A stretch of 64,000 nucleotides of DNA from Rotaria socialis (lineage: Eukaryota; Rotifera; Eurotatoria; Philodinida; Philodinidae): NCBI GenBank assembly GCA_905331475.1, contig CAJNYU010000523.1:1-64000 (forward strand), read 5' to 3'. Position numbers and translations under genes: made by a program. Positions 1-13,000 of the stretch are shown here, one piece after another (position 1 is the stretch's first letter; every line of letters starts with the position of its first letter). The notes beneath the pieces are model-generated. The model was not told the origin of the DNA. It made no database searches and saw only the letters and a list, made by a program, of their open reading frames with translations.

Positions 1-8
1 TCATAGAG

Positions 9-874
9 TGTTATGTGTACTTCAAAAAGTAAAACTAATTGATGACAGATATCTCATCAAGATACATCCCTTGCCAATAAATTGCAAGAAGAAAATGCAA
101 GCGAGCTAAGTTAGCATGGATCACACTGTATGCGACCTTATGCGGTGACCACTGACTCTACTCTCAAAGTGACATAATATCTTTAGAGATCACATAAATT
201 GAGTTCAGATTCGTGTTTAGCTTGGAAAGCTGGATAAGAAGAGTTATTTTTGAATCGATTTACGTTTGCATCTAGCGGGATTACGATCATAACCAACCTC
301 ATGAATCTAATTATAAGGGATATATGATAGATATAGGCATCAGTATTTTCCTAATAAATCACTAATATCAATAGCTATCTAGTTCAGATTTTTACCTTTC
401 GATAGTCCTTTTGACTAGTTACAAAACCAGGCATTTGGGAAACCCCAAAACTACTGGTCATCTGAGACATATCTAGGCAATTTGGTTTCTGAATGCAGTT
501 TTTGGGCATTTTGAGACCTTGCTCAGACGATGTTTTGTTAGAAAGCTACGATTCGGTTCTAAATCAATATCAGATTCATAATCAGAGTTAAAAACTGAGT
601 CGATTCATATATGTTGCGAATAATTCTTAGAAAAAAATCTCTGTCCCCTCTCAGAGATGGTCTGGTAAATAATGACAATTTTTTCGATAACTCAGTCATT
701 TCTTAACGGATTACCTTCATCTTCGAACTCGACTGAGATATTGATAAGATCATTCTGCGTACAAAATTTCATGATAATTGGATATGGCCTTCAAAATTTA
801 TCGCGCTAACGGACGATCGGACGGACACACTGACCGAATCTAGAGTGTACTCACTTTTTGAGTACACAATAACA
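9..874. mobile_element. Putative TIR element, about 0.87 kb
   Basis: The ends are imperfect inverted repeats of about 22 bp. Positions 9-30 (TGTTATGTGTACTTCAAAAA plus GT) match the reverse complement of 853-874 with small indels. The right end also contains a hairpin: GTGTACTCA at 845-853 and its complement at 859-867, with a 5-nt loop. I see no convincing target-site duplication, and the left end lies at the window edge, so the boundaries are provisional. No long open frame is present inside, so it would be non-autonomous. Confidence 0.4.
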
Positions 875-2617
875 TGATGGCTCTTCATTAATTTTTTAAT
901 TGTTTACTTTCTATTACGTTTCATTTCTTTATGGGAAACCATGTTTATTTTATTTAAAATAGTATAATAATGTTATGCAAAGTAGATCTTTCATGTATTG
1001 GCTATGACAAAAATACAACTTTTTATGCTTAAAACCAGTGGAACGAACGCTTCTAGCGACTGCCTCCTGGTAGACCTGTTTGAGAATTATCGCTTCCACC
1101 AATAGCTCGGCCTCATGAACTGCTAAGGGCTCCGGAAAGTGTTGGACTACGTGAATTACCATTGTGGTCGGGAAGGTGGTGGGCTTTATCTAGCAGGGCC
1201 ATTTCCAGCAGCTATAACACCTTTCTAATCACTTGGAGAAGGTGCTGAAAGTACCGTTACCGCAAGAACCAACTATAAAATAACAGTATATTAAATGAGA
1301 TTATAAAAACGACGAAAAACAAGTTTTTACCAACGATAAGACAGTCAATGATTACATGCTCATTGGTACTAATGTCGTTCCTATCTGTGATTCTGCTTCT
1401 TTCATCTTATCGAAAATGCCAGGCATTTATACTTTTTTTGATAGATTAAAAACAATTTTCGTGCATAATTGAGACACCCACATATTTATACAAGAACATA
1501 ATACATTTCTTTTTTTTCTATTTTTTTCTTTCATTTGACCTAATTCTAGTTCTGTACTTCAACCACTCATTCTATTCAAAGTATTTTTTATGCTGTTAGT
1601 TGCAGCATCCATACCGCCTATAATTAATTTGCTTTTCACTGACCACTATACGTTCATGCCACACTAATGATTCATTCATTCATAAAGAAATCAAATATTC
1701 AGGGTTAAATTCGAAGCCTTATTTATTATTTTTGATGAAGACATTTTGCTTGTTTGAATAGCTTTTCGTGAAATGTAAAAGCATAAGTGGGAATGGATTA
1801 TTTCAATTCGAGTCGACATGATGTCTGGATAAGTACATTTTTGAAGTTAAGATAATCAAATATTTTCAATATAATATTAACTAGCCAATTGATGAAATGC
1901 ATTTCATATGATTCAAAATTTTAATAAAATAAATTCCTACGATATTTTCTTAATGATCAAATATAAAATGTTTTACTTGACAAAGACTTACGAGTGAGGT
2001 AAACCTGTAAGTTTGAATTTCTCCATTAGGAGTAATGCTTTTATAAACATCATCAATTTGACGTTGAAACGGGAATCATTCATGTGAACTACTAAGCTAT
2101 GTAGCATAATATTTATAAAGACGATTTTAGACAGAAGAACATTATTATTTTTATAAAATTATCAAAAGTATTTGAATTATTCTGATTAATAAGCAATCTT
2201 TCCATGTCAAACAAAAGTACTTCTATACTTATTTTTTTAATTAAAAACAAAAGGCACATGATTACATTAATTAATTAGATCGAATTCCTTAAACTGAAAT
2301 GATTAAAATAGAGTTATAGTGACAAAACAGAAGATTTCTGGCCAATACAACATTCTTCTTGAAAAGTGTCTAACGAAATTGTAGTGTAAAACGATAAAAT
2401 TATTGAAAACTGAAAGAGTTGCAAGAATCATTGACTAGATAGCAGATATTGTGTTCAATTTATATTCGACTTGAATCGTTAATAATATTACAATAATTTA
2501 CAAGTAATAGACTCTCAGTTGATAATAAGAGATTTCCATCCATCACCTCTTGAAATTAACACAATAAGCCTAAAGTGCGGTTTGCGCCGATGTCACGTGA
2601 AAATCCACTTTATCGTA
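875..2617. other. Gene-poor AT-rich stretch
   Basis: I see no supported gene. The one short open frame near 950-1162 on the minus strand lacks homology signals and splice context. Confidence 0.5.
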
Positions 2618-3138
2618 CCCTAGACAAACATCTTGTAAGCAAGATCTTGGCCAAGATACAAGGTGCAGATATGTTAACAGATCTTCGGAATTCAGGTACA
2701 AGATAACTGTATTATCTTTTACCCAAGATCTAATTACAGATCTTACATAAGAATCCATTAAATCTTGGATGCGCACTAAAATAATACCTGCTGCATTCTT
2801 TAATATTTTTTCAATTTATTTTCACTTTAATTATTCCTCTTCCGAATTCCAGCAAGTCAGATGTTGGGATCTGACTGGCTATAAATTGGTCCGATATCNT
2901 CTTTGTCATGTATATTCTATCTTCCTCTTTGTCGTGTTCCTTCTCGTTCTCTCCGGTTGAGTGACGCGCCCCGGAGAAAGAAAGTGTATCTATAAAAGGA
3001 CAAGGATGATTGAAATAAAAGGGTTCGATATCACGATAAAACATTCTTATCGTTACACATACAAATTATCTTTTTAAGATCTTAATAAGATCTTACTTGC
3101 CGATTCCAAGATCTTGCTTACAAGATGTTCGACTAGGG
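2618..3138. mobile_element. MITE with 33-bp TIRs and TA duplication
   Basis: The left TIR 2618-2650 begins CCCTAGACAAACATCTTGTA. The right TIR 3106-3138 is its reverse complement with two mismatches. Both sides are flanked by TA (2616-2617 and 3139-3140), as expected for Tc1/mariner-type insertion. Subterminal AAGATCTT-type motifs recur inside. There is no transposase frame, so it is non-autonomous. An N at 2899 interrupts the interior. Confidence 0.85.
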
Positions 3139-5019
3139 TATATTACAAGGTAAATACTTGTTCATGACCCTGTGATATTTGTCCTATTGTATTAAAATGC
3201 CGAATGTTTCATAGAAATATTTCTAAAAATCCACACATATTAGATCACTACTATATCATTAAGTTTAATTTGAAATTCAGCTAAAACAATGTAATATGTT
3301 TGTTTTTCCTACAAAATTAAAAGGCGACTCTTTTGAGACTATGTACAAATATCTAGAATGGAAATTGATCAAGAGAAGCCCGAAATAAACATGGAATCAT
3401 TATTTACACACCATCGCTACATTAAAAATCTAAGAAAAATTTAATGGGATATGAGGCATCGATTAAATACTTAAAACAATTAACTCAAACAGTGATGCTG
3501 AGTAATTTAAGAAATAGAATTGTTAGCGAAATTAAAAAAAAACAATATTGGATATAATAATTTGGATTTGAGCTACCAAAAAATGGTCATTTCAGAATCT
3601 GTATTATAAAGAAAATCTATAATGATACCGATAATAATTAGTAGAAGACAGAAATCACAATTTGCCAATCCTTAATCAACAATAACCAAATACGTTGAGT
3701 AAATAGTTTCATACCGACTTCTTCATTTTCAAATTTAGACTTCTGGTCAACTTTGAGTGTTAAAAATTCATCAGCCTCCCTTTTCTAATCATCGTTACTA
3801 AATCTAAATATATTTTGTCAAAAAATTGTATGGCGTTATTTTTGTTAGCACGTTGACATTTAAGAGAATTTTCGTTGCAATTCATTTTAAAATAGAATAA
3901 GAAATAATAGATTAACAGAATAATATGTACGATCGACTTCTTCATTAGCGGTATTCTTGTGGACGGCTGAATGATAGGTTCAGAATTTCCAGGATATGCA
4001 ACACAATCGATTTAATGCATATTCACAGAGATTTGGAAATCTCATAAGCATGTGTCAATTATTTGAACACGTAGATCAAACAGATTGAAGGCATGCCTAT
4101 CTCCTTTTTGGCAATAATGGAAAATGCTTTTTTTCGATTTTAATTGTTTCAGTGCTGGTCTCCTCGAAAAATCTTCATAGAAAACAATTTTTATCGTGAA
4201 ATAAAATATACTATAGGTTAGGAAAGAGAATTTCAACTTTCTTTCTTGTTTTTTCTTTCTCTCTCAGAAGTTTTGGCCCACATCCTCAAGTTTTTGCCTG
4301 TAGAGCACAATGTGGCTTAGGTTTGAATTTGTCTTCTTCAAAATGACTCGCTGTTAAATTGTGACTCATTTTTGATCCCTCATTTTTTTATGAACACATT
4401 TTAATAAACATTATAACTGAAGTCAGAGCTATAGAAAGATATCAGACTTACTGATGTTTACTGTACTATCCTTTAAATACTTTAGACGGTTGTATTAATG
4501 TCATTTTAAAGTTTCAATTACACAGAAAATTCTCAATTTAGAACGTTTGCAATGAAAACAAAATTGGTAAAATTAGTAACTGACATGATTCGATAGCAGT
4601 ATATCAAAAAATATTTCGCAGCAACCAGTTCCTATGAATGAGAGTCAAACGTAAATAAATCATAAAACATTACATGAATAGTTTCTCTTTTGAAATCAAC
4701 GGTTCATTTTCTTGAGTATCAAAACAAACGATCTGACCGTGTTAGAAAAGAAACATATTAGCATGATATCTTCCGTAAAACGAAGAACAATTAGTGTCGT
4801 TAACATTTTTCTTTAATGTAGATTGATGCATTCATCATCAGCCTACTCATTTTCTTGATAAAAATACTTTTATAGGTAGGACACGCTCAAGATAGATTGA
4901 TGTTCGAAAGACAAACTACTGAGTTGACGTGTTTATATATACAAAACTAGAAGAAAAAAAGACTTCCTTTTACTATTCAACTTTATCGTTCTCAAACAAC
5001 GTAAGATTTAAATCAAAAT
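3139..5019. other. Intergenic, no gene seen
   Basis: AT-rich sequence without supported coding potential. The last 100 bases hold a TATA-like GTTTATATATAC near 4930, upstream of the small secreted-peptide gene. Confidence 0.5.
4928..4941 (+). promoter_or_regulatory. TATA-like box of secreted-peptide gene
   Basis: A TTTATATATAC stretch lies about 85 bp upstream of the ATG at 5020. Its position fits a core promoter with a short 5' UTR; this is inference from sequence only. Confidence 0.35.
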
Positions 5020-5334
5020 ATGAAATCTTGGCATCAATGCTTATCGATACTAGTCGTATTCATCTTCTATGTTCTATCTGCTGAGGTATGCGTTTAAGTC
5101 TATGGTTAAGTTGGTAAATTTCTTTTTTTTTAGGCTCATCCGTTATCATATGCACAAGAACAGCGCAGTTTTCTTCTTTGCCATTTGTCTCCTGTTTCAT
5201 GCAAACGTAGTCTGTCGAATACAGAAGAAATTGAAAATTTATTGACGATGAATATTGAAGATGCCCTTTCAATATGTACTGCTCTAAACAAACCTTTATG
5301 GAATTGTTTTAACAATCACTATACCCTTAAATAA
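5020..5334 (+). CDS. Small secreted disulfide-ring peptide precursor (novel)
   Basis: Two exons, 5020-5085 and 5134-5334, are joined over a 48-bp phase-0 GT..AG intron (GAG|GTATGC ... TTTTAG|GCT) and give 88 aa. Residues 1-21 (MKSWHQ then a hydrophobic ILVVFIFYVL core, ending LSA) form a clear signal peptide. The remainder has exactly four cysteines. The first two form CHLSPVSC (C-x6-C), followed at once by a KR dibasic site. The other two sit near the C-terminus (SICTAL, LWNCFN). A signal peptide, one Cys-ring segment, KR, then a spacer with two Cys is the layout of several invertebrate neuropeptide precursors (elevenin and CCHamide types). The P-V-S-C ending recalls allatostatin-C rings, but the diagnostic aromatic residues are missing. 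An AATAAA follows the stop near 5351. I am confident it is a gene; the peptide-hormone role is inference, and a 4-Cys secreted effector is the alternative. Confidence 0.75.
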
Positions 5335-7967
5335 CACACAAAATGATTCAATAAAATACAGTTGTCATTCGTTAATTTCTTTTTCTTGTACTTTATTTTT
5401 TCTTGTAAACGAAGGCGTAAATAGAAATAACAATAATTTATGCTTGAACCGATTGCAATAATATCGGATATAAGAAAAAAAACCGATGCCAAGAAACGTT
5501 TTTTTTTAATGAAATTGATTAGTAATGTAAAAATGCTCTGGTTAACAAATATTTACTTTTAAGTAAATGATTAATAAAGTTGTTTAAATAGCTTACAAAC
5601 GTTTGCCTATGACTCGACTGCATGTAGACATAAAGGAAATCCTTGAATAATTGAAGATACCAATATATATATATATTGATGGGAAAAATTCACAAGTGCC
5701 ACATTGTGTATATCTCAAAAAATCAGTACTACATCACTTCTACATTGTGGTGCTAAAAAAAAGCTGTTGGTATCGAGTTACACTAAATATAGACGTAACC
5801 GTGAGATGGTGTATACAGAAAAAAGTACCGCCGCCCGTCCGCTTTTGCAGGAACATAAACAAAACGTAGCAAATACAATCCTTACGTCTGCTAAACAACA
5901 AAGTCCCGCTATTGAGGAAAAACGATCTTTCATTTCAGTATCGCAGTAAATCAGTCTAAAAGTACTTCAGATATCTTTGAAACTATAAAAACAAAGACTT
6001 CTTCGTTACTGAAATATATTCATAGATAACTAATAAGCAAATCTCTATAGGCAGAATCATTCTAAATATTTTTCACTTTATTAAAACTTTCGTCTCGCGC
6101 GGCGTATTTTCATCCGCATAATATTATACTCAAACGGTTGAATTGATCTACCTTTCATAATGTGAATATAAACTTAGCAATACATGATATGTATCAAAAA
6201 ACAAAAAGTAGTGCACATAAGCATCATATTTAAGGTACTGTGCATTAGTGTTCTATTTCATATTCTTCAAAAAATATAAATTTTTATCATTAAAAAAGTA
6301 AAAATACATTATATAACGTTACATATGCATGAAGTTTTTGACGAGAATCTGATTGCGATCGTTTTAAAATAGTATTGACCTCCAGTTTCGATACATGCTG
6401 AATGCAAATATGTATATTGTGACTTGGTAATTTTAAATTAATAGCATACAAAACATATTTTTTGCAACACATAGGCATTCATTTTGTAAATTTATATCCT
6501 ATTATGGACTAGATTTCAGAAAACTAAGTTACCGATGTGTAGAGTATCTCGGAAAAGTGAGCTAGACTCAATATTAACACAACAAACAAACTCTAAGTTT
6601 AAGAAGGAAAGAATAAAATGCAGGCTGTTCTTATTAAAATAATCCAAGGAAACATCGGAAAATGTTCTAATCCGTCATAGAGAATATGATAGTCAAGATT
6701 GATCGACTAAAAATCATTAACGGTTTCTAATGATAGTATAAAGATAATTATGTTTTGATGCCGTTTAATGATTGCCTGAGGGTGGATTAAAGCAGTAGCA
6801 CGATCGGGATTGCGATCTTAAACAGAATATTGTTTAGCACGCTATTTCCTTTTTTGCAAGTTATATAGAAAATCATCATCAAAATGACATCCGCTTTTTT
6901 ATTATTCTCTTGTGGAATCAAAAAAAAATCATATTTAAAACCCTTTCTGTATTACAGCTAAAAGCTGTGAATAATCAAAGAAATATCTTGCCGATTAAAG
7001 TGTCAAAACTTGAGTGTTACTAGATCTGATTAAAACTATGAAAATTTTACATAATACAGAACATAGATTTGGACGTTGTTTTCTACCAATGCATTACTTT
7101 CAATGCTGGGAATTTCAAGTTTCTAATCTTTTCCATCCTTGTGTAATCAGAGAATGCTGACAGCTAATGTAGACGGATAAATAAGACTATTAAAAAAACA
7201 TGCAGAGAACACGGAATCCTAATCTTGTTTATATATAGTATACAGCTATTATTTATTTCCCATTAAAAATATAAGCATCAAATCTATGCTGCTGCACTTC
7301 ATAGTGTGAAATAAGATTCTGCAGGTTTTTAATATATAAGAATAAAAATTTGAATGTTTCTTTTTTCTTGACAGACTTCGAGTAATACTAGCTTCAAAAC
7401 ATTTCATATCTCACGAATACATGAACCAAGATTGCACACCAATACAGTCTCATTTTAATGCATGGATAATGCACTTATTGAGCTTCTAGCAAATTAAGCG
7501 AACGGATAGTGTAGAAATATGTCCCGATGTACATAAAAGAATAAAAAAGACATTGCCTGTTGTAAAGGACATCAGCTGCATCAGGTTTCCCATTATAATC
7601 CCGTAACAACTACTGTAACAGCCTTCATTTAATAAGAATCATAAATGATTGCGATAGTGATGATAATGCGAATTGAGAATTTTATAGATAAGAAAATTGA
7701 TCATTGCAGATAAATGAATTATTAATTCTTACTTTCTCGGTTCAATCAAAAATAAACATAAGAATAATTTTGCTTATTTATTGGCAATGTTCCTATAGTA
7801 ATCATTATTCATAGTTTGGAGAAAATATTTTTATGTTTCTTCTATTCATAAAGCTCTGTTTTGACAATAAAGAATATCTCAATAGAATTCACTGTTAGAC
7901 ATTTTCTTTGTAACAACTTCCATGGAACATTGTTAATGATGTTATATAGTTAATTTATAGAAACACA
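5335..7967. other. Intergenic, no supported gene
   Basis: AT-rich. Two overlapping open frames at 5651-5949 are the only coding-like signal and are not supported (see rejected items). There are no clear repeats. Confidence 0.45.
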
Positions 7968-10071
7968 ATGAACAATACAAAAATAGAAATTTGTTTTAAT
8001 AATTGGGATTATAAGAATGCATCGCATGTATCGCATATTATTTGGTCTATTTGTGGATTTTTATTTATTATGTTGGGTATACCTGGAAATATATTTCTAA
8101 TTTTAATTATGCCAAATAAAACCAATCGTAAAGAGTCAACATCATTATACTGGACGGCTATTGCAATATGTGAATTAATCTTTCTTACTGGTTCGTAACA
8201 ATTTCGATGTTTTGAAATATTTTAACAAGTAGCTTGCGTTCTCATTCGTGTCGACAGAATAATATATTTTTTTCTAACCAAAAAATAGGAGTATCCGGCA
8301 ATGCATCGGATTTATCGATAATTTTATTGTATAGTTTCAATAGCAGATGATAGAAATCAACACAATGTAAATAAATTATCATTGCTTTTATTTCTGTTAG
8401 TAGAAAATACTGATGCATAAAAGAGCTTCTATGAACACATAAAATGTAGATGGATGCGTAGTTATTAAATTAGAGTTACAATATAATGAAAACCACACTA
8501 TTGTTGTTATTTTATTTACACTTCAACCATCTGGTTAATAGCGAATACTATTAGCAGGAAATCTAGAATACTTGAAGTTTTCCTTTATGTAGATCAAAAG
8601 TATATTTTTTGCTTTTGAAACTGTAAGAATAATGTTTTTTCAAACACGAGATAATTCTAAAAATATGCCTATTTATTCGTTGAGCTATACTCCCTTTGTG
8701 GGGTATCAGAAAGTTTCATGCACGTATCAAGTAGTAGGTTAATGGCTATTTACGAACGGTAAGATTGATATATCACATAAAATGAATATGCTAACAAAGA
8801 ATAATTGATTGAAGAAAACAATGATAATTCTATTTCAAAATTATGAAAACCTAAAAATAAATAAATTTCCCCTATCATCATTCATAGACCTAGCACGTCT
8901 ATAACTGTAAACAAGCTATTGTGTGTACGCACGATGTGTGCAATTTATTGTAATCTGATCAATGTGGGCAAAACAAAGACTATTCTATTTTTAACATATC
9001 AAAAAAGATTAATTACTCTTATAGGTGTGTTTTGGCTATGGTGTGTTGGCATGTCTATAGTCAAAATTGACCCTCGAGAAATATTCTCCTGTGGTGTGTT
9101 CTATAGTATTCTAATGGGACCAACAATATCTTCAAATTTACACTTAGCATCAATGTCGATCGATCGAGTTTTCATGATACTTCACCCCATCCGCTATCGT
9201 ATTATAGTTACTCGACGTCATGTTATCATACGTATATTGATAATTTTCATAACAGTAATACTATTAATGTTTCCACTCAATTTTCATTTCTATTACGATA
9301 GTAAAACAACAATATTTATTTGTGAGTTCTATGCACATATCGATCAATGGAAATTACGTGTATGGCCATTTATACATGCTATATTATTTGTTTTATGTCC
9401 ATCAATACTAACATGTATATCAGCAGTAATTTTATTACGAAATCGTTATAATCATAGAAAAAAACAAAAAAACAAGTTAAGTGAAAGTGCACGACAAATG
9501 GAAAGAAATTCCGTAGTATTATTATGTATTTCAATAGCTATTTTATTTTCTTTATTACCAACTGTTATTCTACAAATTTTCATCGTACATGATCTTCTCT
9601 TAAATCATGCAAGTCTTTGTNCCATCAATACTAACATGTATATCAGCAGTAATTTTATTACGAAATCGTTATAATCATAGAAAAAAACAAAAAAACAAGT
9701 TAAGTGAAAGTGCACGACAAATGGAAAGAAATTCCGTAGTATTATTATGTATTTCAATAGCTATTTTATTTTCTTTATTACCAACTGTTATTCTACAAAT
9801 TTTCATCGTACATGATCTTCTCTTAAATCATGCAAGTCTTTGTCCAAAACGATGGAAAACATACAGAATTTTAGTGAACTGGTTTTGGATACTTTCAGTT
9901 TTTGTCTATTCGTGCAAATTTTACATACGCTTGTTTATATCGAAAACTTTCCGAAGGGATTTTATGAAACTAATTCATTGCACTTTTAGGCGAGAACAAA
10001 ACAACAACGCACAAAATTTAATTTCACTTAATGATCAAAATAAAACAAAAATTGCTGACATAGAAATATAG
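7968..10071 (+). CDS. Rhodopsin-family GPCR (copy 1), interrupted by assembly duplication
   Basis: Seven-transmembrane receptor of the class A, FMRFamide/peptide-receptor-like type; the ligand is unknown. Exon 1 is 7968-8190: an N-terminal segment with glycosylation-type NxS/T sites, then TM1 with GIPGN. Exon 2 is 9025-10071, after an 834-bp intron (G|GTTCGT ... ATAG|GT). It carries a DRY-like SIDRV after TM3, a basic loop before TM6, and KFYIRLF in place of NPxxY after TM7. The annotated sequence is broken at the N at 9621: 9399-9620 is repeated exactly at 9622-9843. Dropping one copy plus the N leaves 1047 nt, a continuous 348-aa frame, so the gene is very probably intact in the organism. 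It is paralogous to the gene at 14743-16235. Confidence 0.85.
9399..9843. repeat. 222-bp exact direct duplication around an N (contig-overlap artefact)
   Basis: Bases 9399-9620 and 9622-9843 are identical and separated by a single N. The duplication starts and stops exactly at the N, and removing it restores the GPCR frame. This is the signature of two contigs with an unmerged overlap. Confidence 0.9.
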
Positions 10072-13000
10072 TAACTTATTATTTCTTATGTTAGATTATT
10101 GAAACGCATTTCGATCAATTCAATACAAAATATATTATTGACAAGGCTATTCATCTATAAATACCAGATGAAACTTCTTTTTCTTGCCGTTCGTTTTGAA
10201 TGTTCGGTTTTGTGAAATTAGTTTTATTAAGAGTTCATCTTTCTGCGTATACCAATATTTTTCAGAAAAGCTGACATGTACGGCTGCTACACTAGTATTA
10301 CTGATTATAAGTAATTAATTAATAATACATTTGCATAAAATAAATCATAGTTCGTTAGTAAGAACGATCAAAACTTCTAGTATAATTAAAATGATAAATG
10401 CAAAAGTAAATGACTTTATTAAATTACAAAATAATAGTAATGTAGTAGCCTTATTGACATGCATGATTTCTCAGTGAATACTTTACGTACAAGTTGTACG
10501 TACACACATACTTCGATCGCTTTATCTCTCACTATAACAGACAGCAACACTTCTTTAGATTAAAGACATTGAATAGGAAATTTGGCGTCTCTGCTCTGGC
10601 GAAAATCAATTGTCAATTGTATATATATGTCTTTAGTTATCATGATTACAATTCTTTATTCTTTATTCTTTATTCTCTACTTCTATCTCGTATGTCTAAT
10701 TATATGTTGCTTTTGATATCGTCATTACATTTTTTGACTTTGCAAACATGAAATCAATTAAATTTAAGAAAAATAAAATTGTTTTAAATTTTAATTGATT
10801 TCTAAATTAATAATTAAATGAGTCTTGCATAAAATTATTTGAATTGAATAGCTAACGATAAAAGATTTTATGTATGAAAAGAAAATTAATTGAGTTTATC
10901 GATGAGATGAATGTTTAATTTATACAGTATTTTGAAATTAAGATTTGTGGTGAAATTTATGCAGGCTATGAGCTTGCCATTATAATAGCGTTTGATGTAA
11001 AAGTATCATTTAAACAACAAGCAACGTTCATCGAAAGTCGATTCACTGGGTCCTAGACTGACAGTGCTGAGGAGAAGAAATACATAGACAGGACAGAAAC
11101 TCGGTTGTTGGTGCCAGTAGTTGGGGATGGTTTTTTTCAAACAGACCTGTAAAGGGAGTGGGAATAAGTGAAACTGAGGTAAGAATTAGACGAAAATTAA
11201 AGATTTCAAGTAAAAGCACTAAAACTGAAGACGAAAGACGGGCAGAATGGGACTCAAAGGTCCTTACGGTGGCGGAGAGATTGAGTCTTACCTAGCTACA
11301 AAAATACATGGTTCAGAAGTTTTGTGATGATTAACTCAACGTTCCGCAGGGGGATCAGTTAGTTCCCTCCACTGGCCCCATCTCAAGAGAGAGCTGTTTC
11401 ACGTGACCATACCCTGCATCCCCTCATGGTTTGTGCTGTAACAATGCCCTTTGTTTCATAAAAATGGTCATTTGTACCATACGGATGATCATTGTGTGCC
11501 ACACAAATGGTCGTTTGTGTCATTGTTACAGACAGCCCGACACAGGTGAATTACGGTTTCTAGACCCTATCCTTTTAGTCTAGGGAATAGACAGAAGAGC
11601 CTACTATTTGACATAAAGAATAATTTTCTATAAATATTAACTAACAATTATTAGATAAGATAGAATTCTCTGCGTATCTGAACTTGTGTTGAAATAAATT
11701 AATATTATTAACTATATGAATTGCTTTAGCAAATGACAACTTAACATCAGCTGTGCATGAACAAGTGATATCGATTTTTAATTGACGTCAAACGGTTTTA
11801 TAAACGCTAGACATATTTTTCAAAGAAGTACTTCTGATATTTACCGTATTAATGTCATTTTCATTACAAATATAACATAGACGAGTGGATATCAAGGTAA
11901 ATATGCCTGCACAGTAAAAAATAGATCATATCACTTATGATAATAATTCAGTTTACAGATCATTGAACAGAAATAATGGAATATAAGGATTATGGCATTG
12001 AATTTAAAAAAAAACATATGAGCTACATACCTGTATCAAGCAACTGAATGCTTACCATAGTTTTATTGTTACACTCAAAATCAAGATGTAGCTGGTTTTA
12101 GAATTTTCAAAACTAATATTAAGCAGGGACAGCACTGAAAATCATATCAATTACTATCGATTTTAGACTTAGAAAATGAAGACGATGAATCATAATACTA
12201 GGAATATATTTTTTAGTCAAACAAAACGTGTATGCAGCATTGACTAATGTTTTTCAAGATGATACTATCTACCATTTGTCATCAACTGAATAATGAGAAG
12301 ATATTCTTTTTCGAATTAGTATAGCTATGTCCAACACTTGCCTAAACTTTAGATTAGAGGAAAAGAAAAATTGGAAAACTTTCATTACTTAGACGCCAAA
12401 CAAAGCAAACTCTACACTTCTATAAATAACCGTAAGAATTACAAGGAAGTATAAAATAAATCAATGCATTTGACTGATATCATCGATGCTCGGATGCTAT
12501 AAAGACACGTCATTTTTGACGTGATAATTTCCGAAAACAATAACACTGTAACAAAAAACATGATGGTAGATCAAGTATTATAGATAATAAATATGAATAT
12601 TTTTCACAAAGATAAATTACTTCTACGATATGTTCTTTTCTCTTGTGGTTTTTTGATAAAAAAGTCATAGAAACAAAGAAAGAAAATCATCAAGCAAAAT
12701 TGGTCAGGTTTGTTTCATAAAATATATTTTTGTCTGCATAAATCATGCCACCAAGTCATAAGATCTCTTTTCTTTACCAAAAATATCATACGACATCTAC
12801 ATAGGAAAAATGTCGATTCATTATAACAATAATAAAGAATAATATCAAAAATATATATTAGAAGCTACTTTAATTATAAAACCTTGTTAATCAAATTCAC
12901 ATCATCGCATCATTAATTAACAAGGTTTTCTTTGAATTAAATTCTACTTTTCTAATTGTTTCACTCTCAGTTCAAGTATGAGGATTTATTTTATTTCTTT

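Noticed and set aside
5651..5949. Two overlapping open frames of 72 and 81 codons
   Set aside because: Neither has a recognisable domain, good start context or splice partners, and they compete in different frames. It could be a gene remnant but is not supportable.
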